Assembly: GCA_038532735.1 (NCBI GenBank)
Contig: JBCBAC010000010.1
Span: 1-64,000 of the forward strand
DNA: 64,000 nt
Direction: 5' to 3'
Source: JAHTBL01 sp038532735
GTDB lineage: Bacteria > Pseudomonadota > Alphaproteobacteria > Rhodobacterales > Rhodobacteraceae
Positions 43,224 to 51,336 of this stretch are shown here, piece after piece; position 1 is the first letter of the stretch, and each line of letters begins with the position of its first letter. Below the pieces are notes generated by a model. It was not told where the DNA came from. It made no database searches and saw nothing but the letters and a program-made list of their open reading frames with translations. The position numbers and the translations under genes are program-made.

Positions 43224-44404
43224 CCGAGTTCACGATTGCCAGTTTTAACGTCAAGAACCTGATCGGTGCCGAGAAAGAGTATTATCGGTTCGAGGAATAC
43301 ACTCCGGAAGAATACGCGTGGAAAGAAGACTGGCTCGCCGATCAGCTTTTGACGCTGGATGCCGATATCGTCTGCTTTCAGGAAATCTTCGAAAAAGAGG
43401 CCTTGGACGCCGTCATTGCCGAAGCCGACCGCCGCGGGGCAGAGGCCAATGAGGCGGTGATCCCTGCTCGCACCAAACGGTATCATCGCAAGGCAATTTT
43501 TCGAAAGCTGGCGTATCGGCCCTATACTGATGCCGCCTTGACCTTTGCGCCCAATGCCAACGATGGTGATCCGGGATCGCGTCGGCCCGGCGTTGCGGTG
43601 CTGTCGCGTTTTGGCTTTGTCGGCACGCCCGAAATCATACAGGATCTGCCAGAGCCGCTGGAGATCCCATTCAGCGATCTGGACGGCTCCGATGGCGGCT
43701 CCTATCGGATCACGCGGCTGTCGCGGCCAATTCTGAAAGTGCGCGTGCCCGTTGGCGGGCGTGTAGTGACAGTGTTCAACTGCCATCTAAAGTCAAAGCT
43801 GGGTGAATACCCGCGGGCTAACGGCGTGCCGCCAGAGGCGGATTTGGTGAATTACGACCCGGCAGGGCGCGCACTGGGGTCGTTGCGCGCCGCGCTGCGC
43901 CGCATGGCAGAGGCCTGGGTGCTACGCGATGCGATTCTAGCGGAATTGGCTCGCGGCGCGCCAGTCATGGTGCTTGGCGATTTCAACGACGGGGAGCATG
44001 CCGTCAGCTCTGAAATCATCAGTGGGGAGCGGCCCTTCAAGAACTACGCATGGATGCGGCGCCATGATGCGGAACGTCGCAATGATCGGTATAGTGAAGA
44101 GGAAAACCTCATCATCACAGAGGCAATCGACGCCGTGCGCCTGCACTCCGCCGAGAAGCTCTTTGTCCGTAAGTCCTTGAGAGACATGGTCTATACCGCT
44201 GCATTCGGTGGCGTTTTCGAGTCTATCGACCAGATCTTCTTATCGCGGCATTTCCATCCTGATTTTACGGGTCGCATTGGCGAGATGGAGTATTTCAGTT
44301 GCTTTAACGACCACCTCACAGATGGCTCACACCCCGAGGCGCCGTATAATAAGCTGGCGTCCGATCATGGGCAGATCATGGCGCATATGCGGCTGCTGGA
44401 CTGA
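43220..44404 (+). CDS. endonuclease/exonuclease/phosphatase family protein
   Basis: 394 aa. EEP-fold motifs: ASFNVKNL, VCFQEIFEKEALDAV (metal Glu), VFNCHLKSKLGEYPR, MVLGDFNDGEHAVSSE and the terminal SDHGQIMAHM. Could be a nuclease or phosphodiesterase; no signal peptide seen. Starts within the dehydratase stop. Confidence 0.9.
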   Translation: MTEFTIASFNVKNLIGAEKEYYRFEEYTPEEYAWKEDWLADQLLTLDADIVCFQEIFEKEALDAVIAEADRRGAEANEAVIPARTKRYHRKAIFRKLAYRPYTDAALTFAPNANDGDPGSRRPGVAVLSRFGFVGTPEIIQDLPEPLEIPFSDLDGSDGGSYRITRLSRPILKVRVPVGGRVVTVFNCHLKSKLGEYPRANGVPPEADLVNYDPAGRALGSLRAALRRMAEAWVLRDAILAELARGAPVMVLGDFNDGEHAVSSEIISGERPFKNYAWMRRHDAERRNDRYSEEENLIITEAIDAVRLHSAEKLFVRKSLRDMVYTAAFGGVFESIDQIFLSRHFHPDFTGRIGEMEYFSCFNDHLTDGSHPEAPYNKLASDHGQIMAHMRLLD

Positions 44405-44413
44405 GTTTGGCTC

Positions 44414-45160
44414 GTGTCGGATTTGAGTATTTTTACGCAAAAGAAGGGAAGCGGCGCGCCGGTTTTCTTTCTGCATTGTCTTGGGCTCGATCACAGAGTT
44501 TGGGACGGTGTGATCGAGCGACTGCCCGAGGGTGTGGCAGCAGGTGTCATGGATATGCGCGGTCATGGCGCGAGTGCTGTCTCGAAGGATCACTTCGGCA
44601 TGGGCGCTTTGGTGGCGGACGCCGAGCGGGCGATGACGCGGTTGGGTATGCGTGATGCCGTGGTTGTGGGGCTGTCCGTTGGTGGAATGATCGCGCAGGG
44701 GCTAGCTGTGAAGCGCCTCGATCTGGTGCGCGGGGTGGTGCTCGCCAACACGGCGGCCAAGTTCGGCCAGCCCGGCCCATGGCAGGCGCGGGCCGCTGCC
44801 GTTCTGACAGATGGTATGGAGGCTGTGCGAGAAACCACGCTTGAGCGCTGGCAATGCCGCGTAGAGGGCGTCGAGGATTGGCTGATGGGCTGTGATCCGG
44901 CGGGCTATGCAGGCGTTTGCCGCGCGATTGCGGGAACGGATTTCTATACGCCCACCGGTGGTTTGCGCCTCCCCGCACTGGGCATCGCGGGGAGCAGAGA
45001 TCGCTCCACCCCGCCGGATCTGGTGCGAGAGACAGTCGATCTGATCCCCGGTTCGCGTTTTACTTTGATGAGAGAGGCCGGACACGTCTCACCATTGGAT
45101 GACCCTGCCGAATTCACCGCACATCTTGTGACATTTTTGAAAGAGATCGGGCATATCTGA
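44414..45160 (+). CDS. alpha/beta hydrolase (3-oxoadipate enol-lactonase-like)
   Basis: 248 aa from a GTG. HCLGLDHRVWDGVIERL, MDMRGHGASA, nucleophile elbow GLSVGGMIAQGLA, and the late Asp/His (GSRDRSTPPDL; AGHVSPLDDP) follow the PcaD pattern. No other pca genes are nearby, so the lactone substrate is unproven. Confidence 0.88.
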   Translation: MSDLSIFTQKKGSGAPVFFLHCLGLDHRVWDGVIERLPEGVAAGVMDMRGHGASAVSKDHFGMGALVADAERAMTRLGMRDAVVVGLSVGGMIAQGLAVKRLDLVRGVVLANTAAKFGQPGPWQARAAAVLTDGMEAVRETTLERWQCRVEGVEDWLMGCDPAGYAGVCRAIAGTDFYTPTGGLRLPALGIAGSRDRSTPPDLVRETVDLIPGSRFTLMREAGHVSPLDDPAEFTAHLVTFLKEIGHI

Positions 45161-45215
45161 ACCGTTTGGTTTGATACGGGTTTTCCGGTCGCGCTACGGC
45201 GCATAGGCTCGCGTA

Positions 45216-46436
45216 ATGACAACCAAGGCCCCCTCTCACCGTATGCCGTTTATCTTCATCCTCATCACCTTGGTGCTGGATGCGATGGGGATCGGGCTGA
45301 TTCTGCCGGTGATGCCAGACCTGATCCGTAACGTGAACGGCGGCACGCTAGGCGAGGCCGCGGTTTGGGGCGGGGTGCTGGCGACGACGTTTGCTGTAAT
45401 GCAGTTCTTGTTCGGGCCAACGCTGGGGTCGCTCTCGGACCGTTTCGGGCGCAGGCCGGTGCTGTTGATCTCTCTCGCTGTGATGGCAGTCGACTATCTG
45501 GTCATGGCGGTCGCAGGCACGATCTGGCTGCTGTTTTTGACCCGTGTCGTGGGCGGGGTCACAGCCGCGACGCAGTCAACGGCGGGCGCGTTCATCGCGG
45601 ACATCTCAACGCCGGAGAAAAAAGCACAAAACTTCGGGCTGATCGGCGCTGCCTTCGGGATGGGTTTTATCTTCGGGCCGATGATCGGCGGGCTTCTGGC
45701 GGAGTTCGGCCACCGCGCGCCGTTCTACGCAGCAGCGGGGCTTGCCACAGCCAACCTGATCTTTGGCTATTTCGTCATGCCGGAGACAGTCACAGACCGC
45801 ATCCGCCGCCCGTTCGACTGGCGGCGCGCCAACCCCTTCGGCGCATTTCGCGCCTTGGGCCAGTTGCCCGGGGTCGCCCGGTTGCTGCTGTTGGTCTTCC
45901 TCTATGAATTCGCCTTCATCGTTTACCCTGCCACCTGGGCCTTCTTCACGCAGGAGCGTTTTGGTTGGTCGCCCGCGATGGTCGGGCTGTCGCTGGCCTC
46001 TTTCGGGGTGTCGATGGCAATTGTGCAGGGCGGGCTTATCCGCTGGATCATCCCGACATTGGGCGACCGCAACACTGTGGTTTACGGCTTCCTCTTCAAC
46101 TTCTGTGCCTTCACGGTGCTTATGCTACTCTCCAGCGGCTGGGTAGCTTTGGCATTTACGCCGATCACCGCTTTGGGCGCGGTTGTGACCCCCGCCGTCC
46201 AAGGCATGATGAGCCGCATTGCGCGCGACGATCAGCAAGGGGAATTGCAGGGTGTCATCGCCTCCAGCAAAGCGGTGGCAATGATCTTGTCACCCCTCGT
46301 CATGACACAAGTGTTCTGGGTATTCACAAGCGGCGACGGGCTCTATCTGCCGGGCGCGCCATTCGGCTTGGCTGCCGCTCTGATGCTGATCTGTTTCGCC
46401 GTTTTCGTCATGGGACCACGCCGCGTGATGGCCTGA
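45216..46436 (+). CDS. MFS drug/tetracycline-type transporter
   Basis: 406 aa, twelve helices. TM1 IFILITLVLDAMGIGLILPVMPDL and motif A GSLSDRFGRRPVLL are typical of TetA/TCR-type antiporters. TM5 GAAFGMGFIFGPMIGGLLAE has the antiporter motif C. Single gene 55 bp after the hydrolase. Resistance is not implied by the sequence alone. Confidence 0.92.
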   Translation: MTTKAPSHRMPFIFILITLVLDAMGIGLILPVMPDLIRNVNGGTLGEAAVWGGVLATTFAVMQFLFGPTLGSLSDRFGRRPVLLISLAVMAVDYLVMAVAGTIWLLFLTRVVGGVTAATQSTAGAFIADISTPEKKAQNFGLIGAAFGMGFIFGPMIGGLLAEFGHRAPFYAAAGLATANLIFGYFVMPETVTDRIRRPFDWRRANPFGAFRALGQLPGVARLLLLVFLYEFAFIVYPATWAFFTQERFGWSPAMVGLSLASFGVSMAIVQGGLIRWIIPTLGDRNTVVYGFLFNFCAFTVLMLLSSGWVALAFTPITALGAVVTPAVQGMMSRIARDDQQGELQGVIASSKAVAMILSPLVMTQVFWVFTSGDGLYLPGAPFGLAAALMLICFAVFVMGPRRVMA

Positions 46437-46505
46437 TCCCGTCGCGTTTTGGCTTGCGCCGATCCAGTGGCTCGGCAACGGTGAGGGATGATTTGGGAGA
46501 GATCC

Positions 46506-47585
46506 ATGACAACAATCAAAGCCGCTGTCTGCCATGAGTTTGGCGCACCGCTAGCCATCGAAGACGTTGCCTTGCGCGCCCCCCTTGGTGGGGAGGTTGA
46601 GGTCAAACTTGATGCGGTGGCGATCTGCCATTCCGACATCTCTTTTGCCGAAGGCGCGTGGGGAGGGTCACTGCCAGCAGTTTACGGACATGAAGCAGCG
46701 GGCGTCGTCACAGCAGTAGGCGACGGCGTGGCTGTTCCCGTCGGGGCGTCTGTCGTTGTCACCTTGATCCGCGCATGTGGCACCTGCGCCAATTGCGCGA
46801 CGGGCCAACCGACGATTTGCGCAACGCCCTATGACGGCGATCAGGGGCCTTTGAAAACGACAGACGGCTGCAAGCTGCATCAAGCGATGGCTTGCGGCGC
46901 GTTTGCCGAAAAGGTCGTCGTCGATCAAAGCCAGGTCGTTGTAATCCCCGACGCGTTGCCGAAGGACGCAGCTGCGCTGATCTCTTGCGGGGTGATCACA
47001 GGCGTCGGCGCTGTGGTGAATGCGGCCAAGCTGCGCGCCGGGCAGGATGTGGTCGTGATTGGCGCAGGCGGGGTCGGGTTGAACGCCATTCAAGGCGCGC
47101 GCATCGCCGGTGCGCGCCGGATCGTTGCGGTTGATATGTCGGACGAAAAGCTCGCCATGGCGCGGGAGTTTGGCGCGACAGACGGTGTTTTGGCTACCGA
47201 GCCAAAACCATGGAAAGCGGCGTTCAAGGCAATGTGTCGCGGGGCCGATGCGGTGATCGTAACGGTCGGGGCGATCCCTGCCTATGACACGGCGCCCCGT
47301 TATCTGGCCGCAGGCGGGAAGGTCGTGATGGTCGGCATGCCCCATAGCGGGCAGGCCTCGACTTACGAGCCAGTGATCCTGGCTGCGACCGGGCAAGGCA
47401 TGGTCGGTTCTAAAATGGGAGACGTGGTCATTCAGCGGGATATCCCCTGGATGGTCGATCTCTACCAGCAAGGCAGGTTGAAGCTTGATGAGTTGATCTC
47501 CGGTCGCTGGTCGCTGGATCAGATCAATGAGGCGATTGCAGATACCAAAGGCGGGGCCGCCAAGCGTAACGTAATCCTGTTCTGA
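46506..47585 (+). CDS. zinc-dependent alcohol dehydrogenase (MDR family)
   Basis: 359 aa from MTTIKAAVCHEFG, with GGGAGAG upstream. Catalytic zinc Cys (VAICHSD) and His-Glu (YGHEAAGVV); structural zinc cysteines in CGTCANCATGQPTIC; NAD site GAGGVGLNAIQGAR. Resembles the class III/formaldehyde branch, though the substrate is open. Overlaps the next gene by one base, so the two act in one pathway. Confidence 0.93.
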   Translation: MTTIKAAVCHEFGAPLAIEDVALRAPLGGEVEVKLDAVAICHSDISFAEGAWGGSLPAVYGHEAAGVVTAVGDGVAVPVGASVVVTLIRACGTCANCATGQPTICATPYDGDQGPLKTTDGCKLHQAMACGAFAEKVVVDQSQVVVIPDALPKDAAALISCGVITGVGAVVNAAKLRAGQDVVVIGAGGVGLNAIQGARIAGARRIVAVDMSDEKLAMAREFGATDGVLATEPKPWKAAFKAMCRGADAVIVTVGAIPAYDTAPRYLAAGGKVVMVGMPHSGQASTYEPVILAATGQGMVGSKMGDVVIQRDIPWMVDLYQQGRLKLDELISGRWSLDQINEAIADTKGGAAKRNVILF

Positions 47586-48799
47586 TGCGGCTTCAGAACC
47601 TTCAGATATTCACTGCTGCACCGCCGGCGCCGGGCTGGGGCGGGCGCTACTGGATTTTCGTCAAGCTCACGACCGCCTGCGGGATCGAAGGCGTGGGGGA
47701 GTGCTACGCTTCTTCCGTCGGCCCCAAGGCGATGGAGGCCGTGATCGAGGATGTATTCACCCGCCATATGGAGAGCGAAAACCCCGAAAATATCGAGCTG
47801 ATGTTCCGCCGCGCTTATTCCGCGGGGTTTACACAGCGCCCTGATCTGACGGTCATGGGCGCGTTTTCAGGGCTTGAGATCGCATGCTGGGATATCCTTG
47901 GCAAAGCGCGGGAGCGGCCAGTTTATGCGCTGCTAGGCGGCGCAGTGACGCCGCACATGCGGTGCTATACGTATCTTTATCCCCTTCCGCAGCATGATCC
48001 CGCGGCCTTCTGGACCTCTCCCGATATGGCGGCGGAGGCGGCTTTGGACGCCGTTGATCGCGGCTACACGGCGATCAAGTTTGACCCGGCGGGCCCCTAC
48101 ACGATCTTCGCAGGCCATCAGCCCGCAATGAGCGATATCACACGCTCTGCCGCGTTCTGCAAAGCGATCCGAGAGGCTGTCAGCGATCGCGCGGACCTGC
48201 TCTTTGGCACCCATGGTCAGTTCTCCACAGGCGGGGCGATCCGCTTGGCGAAAGCGTTAGAACCTTATGCGCCGCTCTGGTTCGAAGAGCCGATTCCGCC
48301 CGATAACGTCGCGCAGATGGCGCGTGTCGCCGGGGCAACGTCGATCCCCGTGGCAACCGGGGAGCGGCTGACGACAAAAGCCGAATTCGCGCCCGTGTTG
48401 CGCCAAGGCGCCGCGACGATCCTGCAACCGGCTTTGGGGCGCGTGGGCGGTATCTGGGAAGCCAAGAAGATCGCGGCCATGGCCGAGGTTTATAACGCGC
48501 AAATGGCGCCGCATCTTTACGCAGGCCCCGTAGAATGGGCAGCGAATCTGCATTTTGGGACCTCGATCCCAAATCTGCTCATAGCCGAAACGATTGAAAC
48601 CGATTTCCACGACCGCCTGATCGGCGGGTCAATTCGGGTCGAGGATGGGTTCGTGGAGCTCTCAGACGCCCCGGGCCTTGGCATCACGCTGGACGAGGAC
48701 CTCGCCCGCGCGCATCCGTATGAAGGCGACAAGCTGCATCTGGAGATGCAAGACACAGCCTGCGATTACCAGAACGGCAACGATTTTCAGGGCGGTTAA
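47585..48799 (+). CDS. mandelate racemase/muconate lactonizing enzyme family protein
   Basis: 404 aa, enolase superfamily, probably a sugar-acid dehydratase or cycloisomerase. N-terminal capping domain, barrel Lys in AIKFDPAGP, metal glutamates in WFEEPIPPDN and ATGERLTTKAEF, and HLYAGPVEWAANLH near the end. The position of the usual first metal Asp reads FGTHGQFS, without an acid. Coupled with the alcohol dehydrogenase, suggesting sugar-acid or alcohol catabolism. Confidence 0.9.
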   Translation: MRLQNLQIFTAAPPAPGWGGRYWIFVKLTTACGIEGVGECYASSVGPKAMEAVIEDVFTRHMESENPENIELMFRRAYSAGFTQRPDLTVMGAFSGLEIACWDILGKARERPVYALLGGAVTPHMRCYTYLYPLPQHDPAAFWTSPDMAAEAALDAVDRGYTAIKFDPAGPYTIFAGHQPAMSDITRSAAFCKAIREAVSDRADLLFGTHGQFSTGGAIRLAKALEPYAPLWFEEPIPPDNVAQMARVAGATSIPVATGERLTTKAEFAPVLRQGAATILQPALGRVGGIWEAKKIAAMAEVYNAQMAPHLYAGPVEWAANLHFGTSIPNLLIAETIETDFHDRLIGGSIRVEDGFVELSDAPGLGITLDEDLARAHPYEGDKLHLEMQDTACDYQNGNDFQGG

Positions 48800-49410
48800 T
48801 GGCGAAGCCAGCCGTGCCTCTCGGCAATCACAAGAGCTGTCGCGAAAAGCACGCAACCGCACAGAACTGCTTTTGACATCACGCCCATAGTGCCTTCGAT
48901 CAGCACAGCATGCAGCACGCTGCCTGATACCGTGATGACTGCGAGCGCCATATGGGCCCCGCGCCAAATGTGGAACGGAAGCCGTTTTCGAAATGCGGCC
49001 AGTGCGGCGGCCGCGAAGATCGCCCACATCGCAAGCACACCCCACACGGCAAATGGCGTGGGCGACACGAAGAGGAGCGCGTCGATCACATCAGGTGGGC
49101 TGGTGATCCAGAGCGCCCCGACATGGGCCAGAACCGCAACCACCAGCCCGCCCCCGACCCACCGGTGCAAATAACGACTTCGGACGGCTGAAATTCCGGC
49201 AAGGCGCCCACCTGCGAGCAGCGGTTGGATCAGCAAAAGCGCCAGTGCAAGAACACCCGCAAAGCCGCCGGTGACGTAGATCGGATCACGCCACTGCAAA
49301 AGCGGGCTGGTCGCTGCAACATAGAATGCAGCCGCGATAGACAGCACGGCGAGGCCAAGAAGGGCTTTGTTCTGAGCAGCTTTCCGGTTGTGGCGTGTTG
49401 AGACGGTCAA
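48796..49410 (-). CDS. ferric-reductase/cytochrome b-like membrane protein
   Basis: 204 aa with about six helices. Paired histidines in YLHRWVGGGLVVAVLAHVGALW and HIWRGAHMALAVITVSGSVLHAVLIEG suggest two haems bound across the membrane, as in YedZ/ferric-reductase-like proteins. No FAD/NAD domain. Its start overlaps the stop of the Tat-exported gene (ATGA), so the two are a functional unit; it overlaps the plus-strand gene by 4 bp convergently. Confidence 0.8.
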   Translation of the reverse strand: MTVSTRHNRKAAQNKALLGLAVLSIAAAFYVAATSPLLQWRDPIYVTGGFAGVLALALLLIQPLLAGGRLAGISAVRSRYLHRWVGGGLVVAVLAHVGALWITSPPDVIDALLFVSPTPFAVWGVLAMWAIFAAAALAAFRKRLPFHIWRGAHMALAVITVSGSVLHAVLIEGTMGVMSKAVLCGCVLFATALVIAERHGWLRH

Positions 49411-49895
49411 ACCGGCTCAAGCACGAAATCAACAGCTAGGCTGGTGTCGCTCGCACTTGGCATGATCGGGCGCAGGAAGACGGTCCTGAACTCCGCGTCA
49501 TCATCATAAGCCAGATGCCCATGAGGCTGGCCAAAGGCTGGCACGATCTGCGGCATCTCAAGCCGAAACACGCCATCAGCATCTGTCAGTGTGGCCCCAT
49601 GGCTGTGAGCATCCCGCTCATGCCCTTCGGTCGTATGCGCCCAGATCTGGATACGGCGGTTGGGCAACGGTGCGCCATCTCCAGCGCGGCGCACGGTGCC
49701 TGACATCCAGAACCCCCCACCGCCAATCCGTTCAACGATGGGCGCGCCAGGGCGATAATTGTTGGCCCCACCGCGCATCGTCGGAGTTGGTGCGAGACCA
49801 GCGGCACGTGCCGGGACAAGCAGCCCCGACGTTGCGGTGAGTAGCGCGGCACTGGCCGTGGTCAGAACAGTTCGGCGCGTTGTTTTAGGCTGCAT
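49407..49895 (-). CDS. Tat-exported intradiol-dioxygenase-like protein
   Basis: 162 aa from MQPKTTRRTVLTT, preceded by GGGAGA. A twin-arginine signal (TTRRTVLTTASAALLTATSGLL) ends near ARA. The body follows the intradiol fold: MSGTVRRAGDGAPLPNRRIQIWAHTTEGH, TLTDADGVFRLEMPQIVPAFGQPHGHLAY. The H-x-H pair is kept, but the usual first ligand Tyr after the Trp strand is replaced by a His-rich run, so catechol cleavage is doubtful. Coupled to a haem-type membrane protein. Confidence 0.75.
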   Translation of the reverse strand: MQPKTTRRTVLTTASAALLTATSGLLVPARAAGLAPTPTMRGGANNYRPGAPIVERIGGGGFWMSGTVRRAGDGAPLPNRRIQIWAHTTEGHERDAHSHGATLTDADGVFRLEMPQIVPAFGQPHGHLAYDDDAEFRTVFLRPIMPSASDTSLAVDFVLEPV

Positions 49896-50047
49896 GAGGC
49901 GATCTCCCTTACGGTCGGTTCCTCTCAAACACATAGCGACACCAAACGCGTTTCCGAAGGGATCGGCATAGTTCCGCATGGACAAACGGCTCACAGCTGC
50001 GTGAGTTGCTGCCAAAGCATGCAGATGAACCATCAATCAGTAAGAAG

Positions 50048-50124
50048 TGGTAGCGGAGGAGGGACTTGAACCCCCGACACGCGGATTATGATTCCGCTGC
50101 TCTAACCACCTGAGCTACTCCGCC
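50048..50124 (-). tRNA. tRNA-Met (CAU), elongator type
   Basis: 77 nt with encoded CCA. Acceptor GGCGGAG/CTCCGCT (G1-U72), D arm GCTC AGGTGGTTA GAGC, anticodon stem GCGGA/TCCGC around loop ATCATAA giving CAU, T arm GGGGGTTCAAGTCCCTC-type. The body matches alphaproteobacterial elongator tRNA-Met rather than tRNA-Ile2; it lacks the initiator GGG/CCC anticodon stem. Confidence 0.96.
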
Positions 50125-50195
50125 ACTGAGGCGCTGACCTAAAACCAGCGCGCGGCCCCGTCAAGAGCTGTTTCGCAGCTTTTGCAATCTTGGCT

Positions 50196-50240
50196 TTGGT
50201 GACAGCGGCTCGATGCCTCCGGCGGGAGTTTTGTCACCAA
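50196..50240. repeat. 9-bp inverted repeat downstream of tRNA/hemC
   Basis: TTGGTGACA (50196-50204) and TGTCACCAA (50232-50240) enclose GCCTCCGGCGGGAG, which resembles the element at 36679. May be a terminator-type intergenic repeat; no T-run beyond. Confidence 0.45.
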
Positions 50241-50277
50241 GATGAAAGGGGCGCGTTAACCTCAGCGCAGGATGAAT

Positions 50278-50304
50278 GGCTTCTTTTGTCCCAAAATACC
50301 TGAA
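50278..50304 (+). repeat. intergenic repeat, copy 3 (TTCTTTTGTC..AATACCTGAA family)
   Basis: GGCTTCTTTTGTCCCAAAAT followed by ACCTGAA, 3 bp beyond the hemC stop on the minus strand. Matches 39864-39890 and the reverse of 26239-26263. Confidence 0.6.
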
Positions 50305-50307
50305 TGC

Positions 50308-51255
50308 TCAGGCCACCCACGAGAAGAAGTCCTGAGGGGCGCGCGACCGCAGGGTCTGGGCCAACTCCGTGCCCAGCGCCGCACCATCTTCAATCGGGGC
50401 ATCTCCCTGATCTGCGATGACTTCAGACCCATCGGTGCGCAGGATTTCGCCCCGCAGTTTGATCGTGCCGCCATCCAGTTCCGCAAGACCACCAATCGGT
50501 GTTTCGCACGAGCCATCAAGCGCTGCCAGAAATGCACGCTCTGCCGCCAATCGCTGGCCGGTCTTCGTATCGTGGATCGCTTCAAGCATCTCGGCGACGC
50601 GGCTATCATCGACGCGACGTTCGATCCCAATGGCCCCTTGCGCAACGGCTGGCAGCATCTCTTCGGGTTCAATCGCTGTACGCGGCACCTCCTTCATATG
50701 GAGCCGATTGAGGCCAGCCATGGCAAGAAATGTCGCCTCGGCCACCTTGTTTTCAAGCTTCATCAAGCGGGTCTGGACGTTGCCGCGGAATTCGACGATC
50801 TGCAAATCAGGGCGATAGTTCAAAAGCTGGGCTTTACGGCGCAGGCTGGACGTACCAACGACTGCGCCTTCGGCCAGATCACTTAGTTTGCCACCATCAA
50901 GCGACACAAAGGCGTCGCGCACATCCTCGCGCGGTAGGTAGGTATCCAGCACCAAGCCATCGGGCTGCGCGACGGGCATGTCTTTCATCGAATGCACGGC
51001 AATGTCGATCTTGCCCGACAGCATGTCGTCTTCAATCTCGCGGGTGAATAGGCCCTTGCCGCCAATTTCTTTCAGCGGGCGATCCAGCATTTTGTCTCCG
51101 GTTGTTTTGATGACGACGATGGTGAATGCCTCAAACGGCAGATCGAATGCCTCAGACAAACGCGCCCGCGTCTCATGCGCCTGCGCCAAAGCCAAGGGCG
51201 AGCCGCGGGTGCCGATATTCAGGGGTGAAGCGGGGGACGGAAGTGTGATAGCCAT
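50308..51255 (-). CDS. hemC: porphobilinogen deaminase (hydroxymethylbilane synthase)
   Basis: 315 aa; joins four porphobilinogens to hydroxymethylbilane. NIGTRGSPLALAQA, catalytic Asp84 (KIDIAVHSMKDMP), GTSSLRRKAQLL and the cofactor-bearing Cys250 (GSCETPIGG) are all present. Divergent from hemE with an 81-bp gap that carries a near-palindrome shared with hemF. Confidence 0.97.
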   Translation of the reverse strand: MAITLPSPASPLNIGTRGSPLALAQAHETRARLSEAFDLPFEAFTIVVIKTTGDKMLDRPLKEIGGKGLFTREIEDDMLSGKIDIAVHSMKDMPVAQPDGLVLDTYLPREDVRDAFVSLDGGKLSDLAEGAVVGTSSLRRKAQLLNYRPDLQIVEFRGNVQTRLMKLENKVAEATFLAMAGLNRLHMKEVPRTAIEPEEMLPAVAQGAIGIERRVDDSRVAEMLEAIHDTKTGQRLAAERAFLAALDGSCETPIGGLAELDGGTIKLRGEILRTDGSEVIADQGDAPIEDGAALGTELAQTLRSRAPQDFFSWVA

Positions 51256-51269
51256 GGGATATTCCTAGT

Positions 51270-51289
51270 TGTGTCAACTTAACTTGACA
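51270..51289. promoter_or_regulatory. haem-gene motif in hemC-hemE promoter region
   Basis: TGTGTCAACTTAACTTGACA contains the near-perfect palindrome TGTCAAC-TTAA-CTTGACA (51272-51289, 16/18 symmetric). Its first 13 bases recur exactly before hemF. TTGACA (51284-51289) followed 17 nt later by AACATG could also be a hemE -35/-10 pair, so a regulator bound here would overlap the promoter. Confidence 0.6.
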
Positions 51290-51336
51290 ACCTTGTTTGT
51301 CCGGTCAACATGACGGCAACAATTAGGTGGTGACAC

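Noticed and set aside
50048..50124. tRNA-Ile2 (CAU read as lysidine) or initiator tRNA
   Set aside because: The body matches alphaproteobacterial elongator tRNA-Met, and the anticodon stem lacks the three G-C pairs of initiator tRNA.
51270..51289. Fnr/FnrL box at hemC-hemE
   Set aside because: Half-sites are TGTCAA...TTGACA, pointing outward with N6 spacing, not TTGAT-N4-ATCAA.
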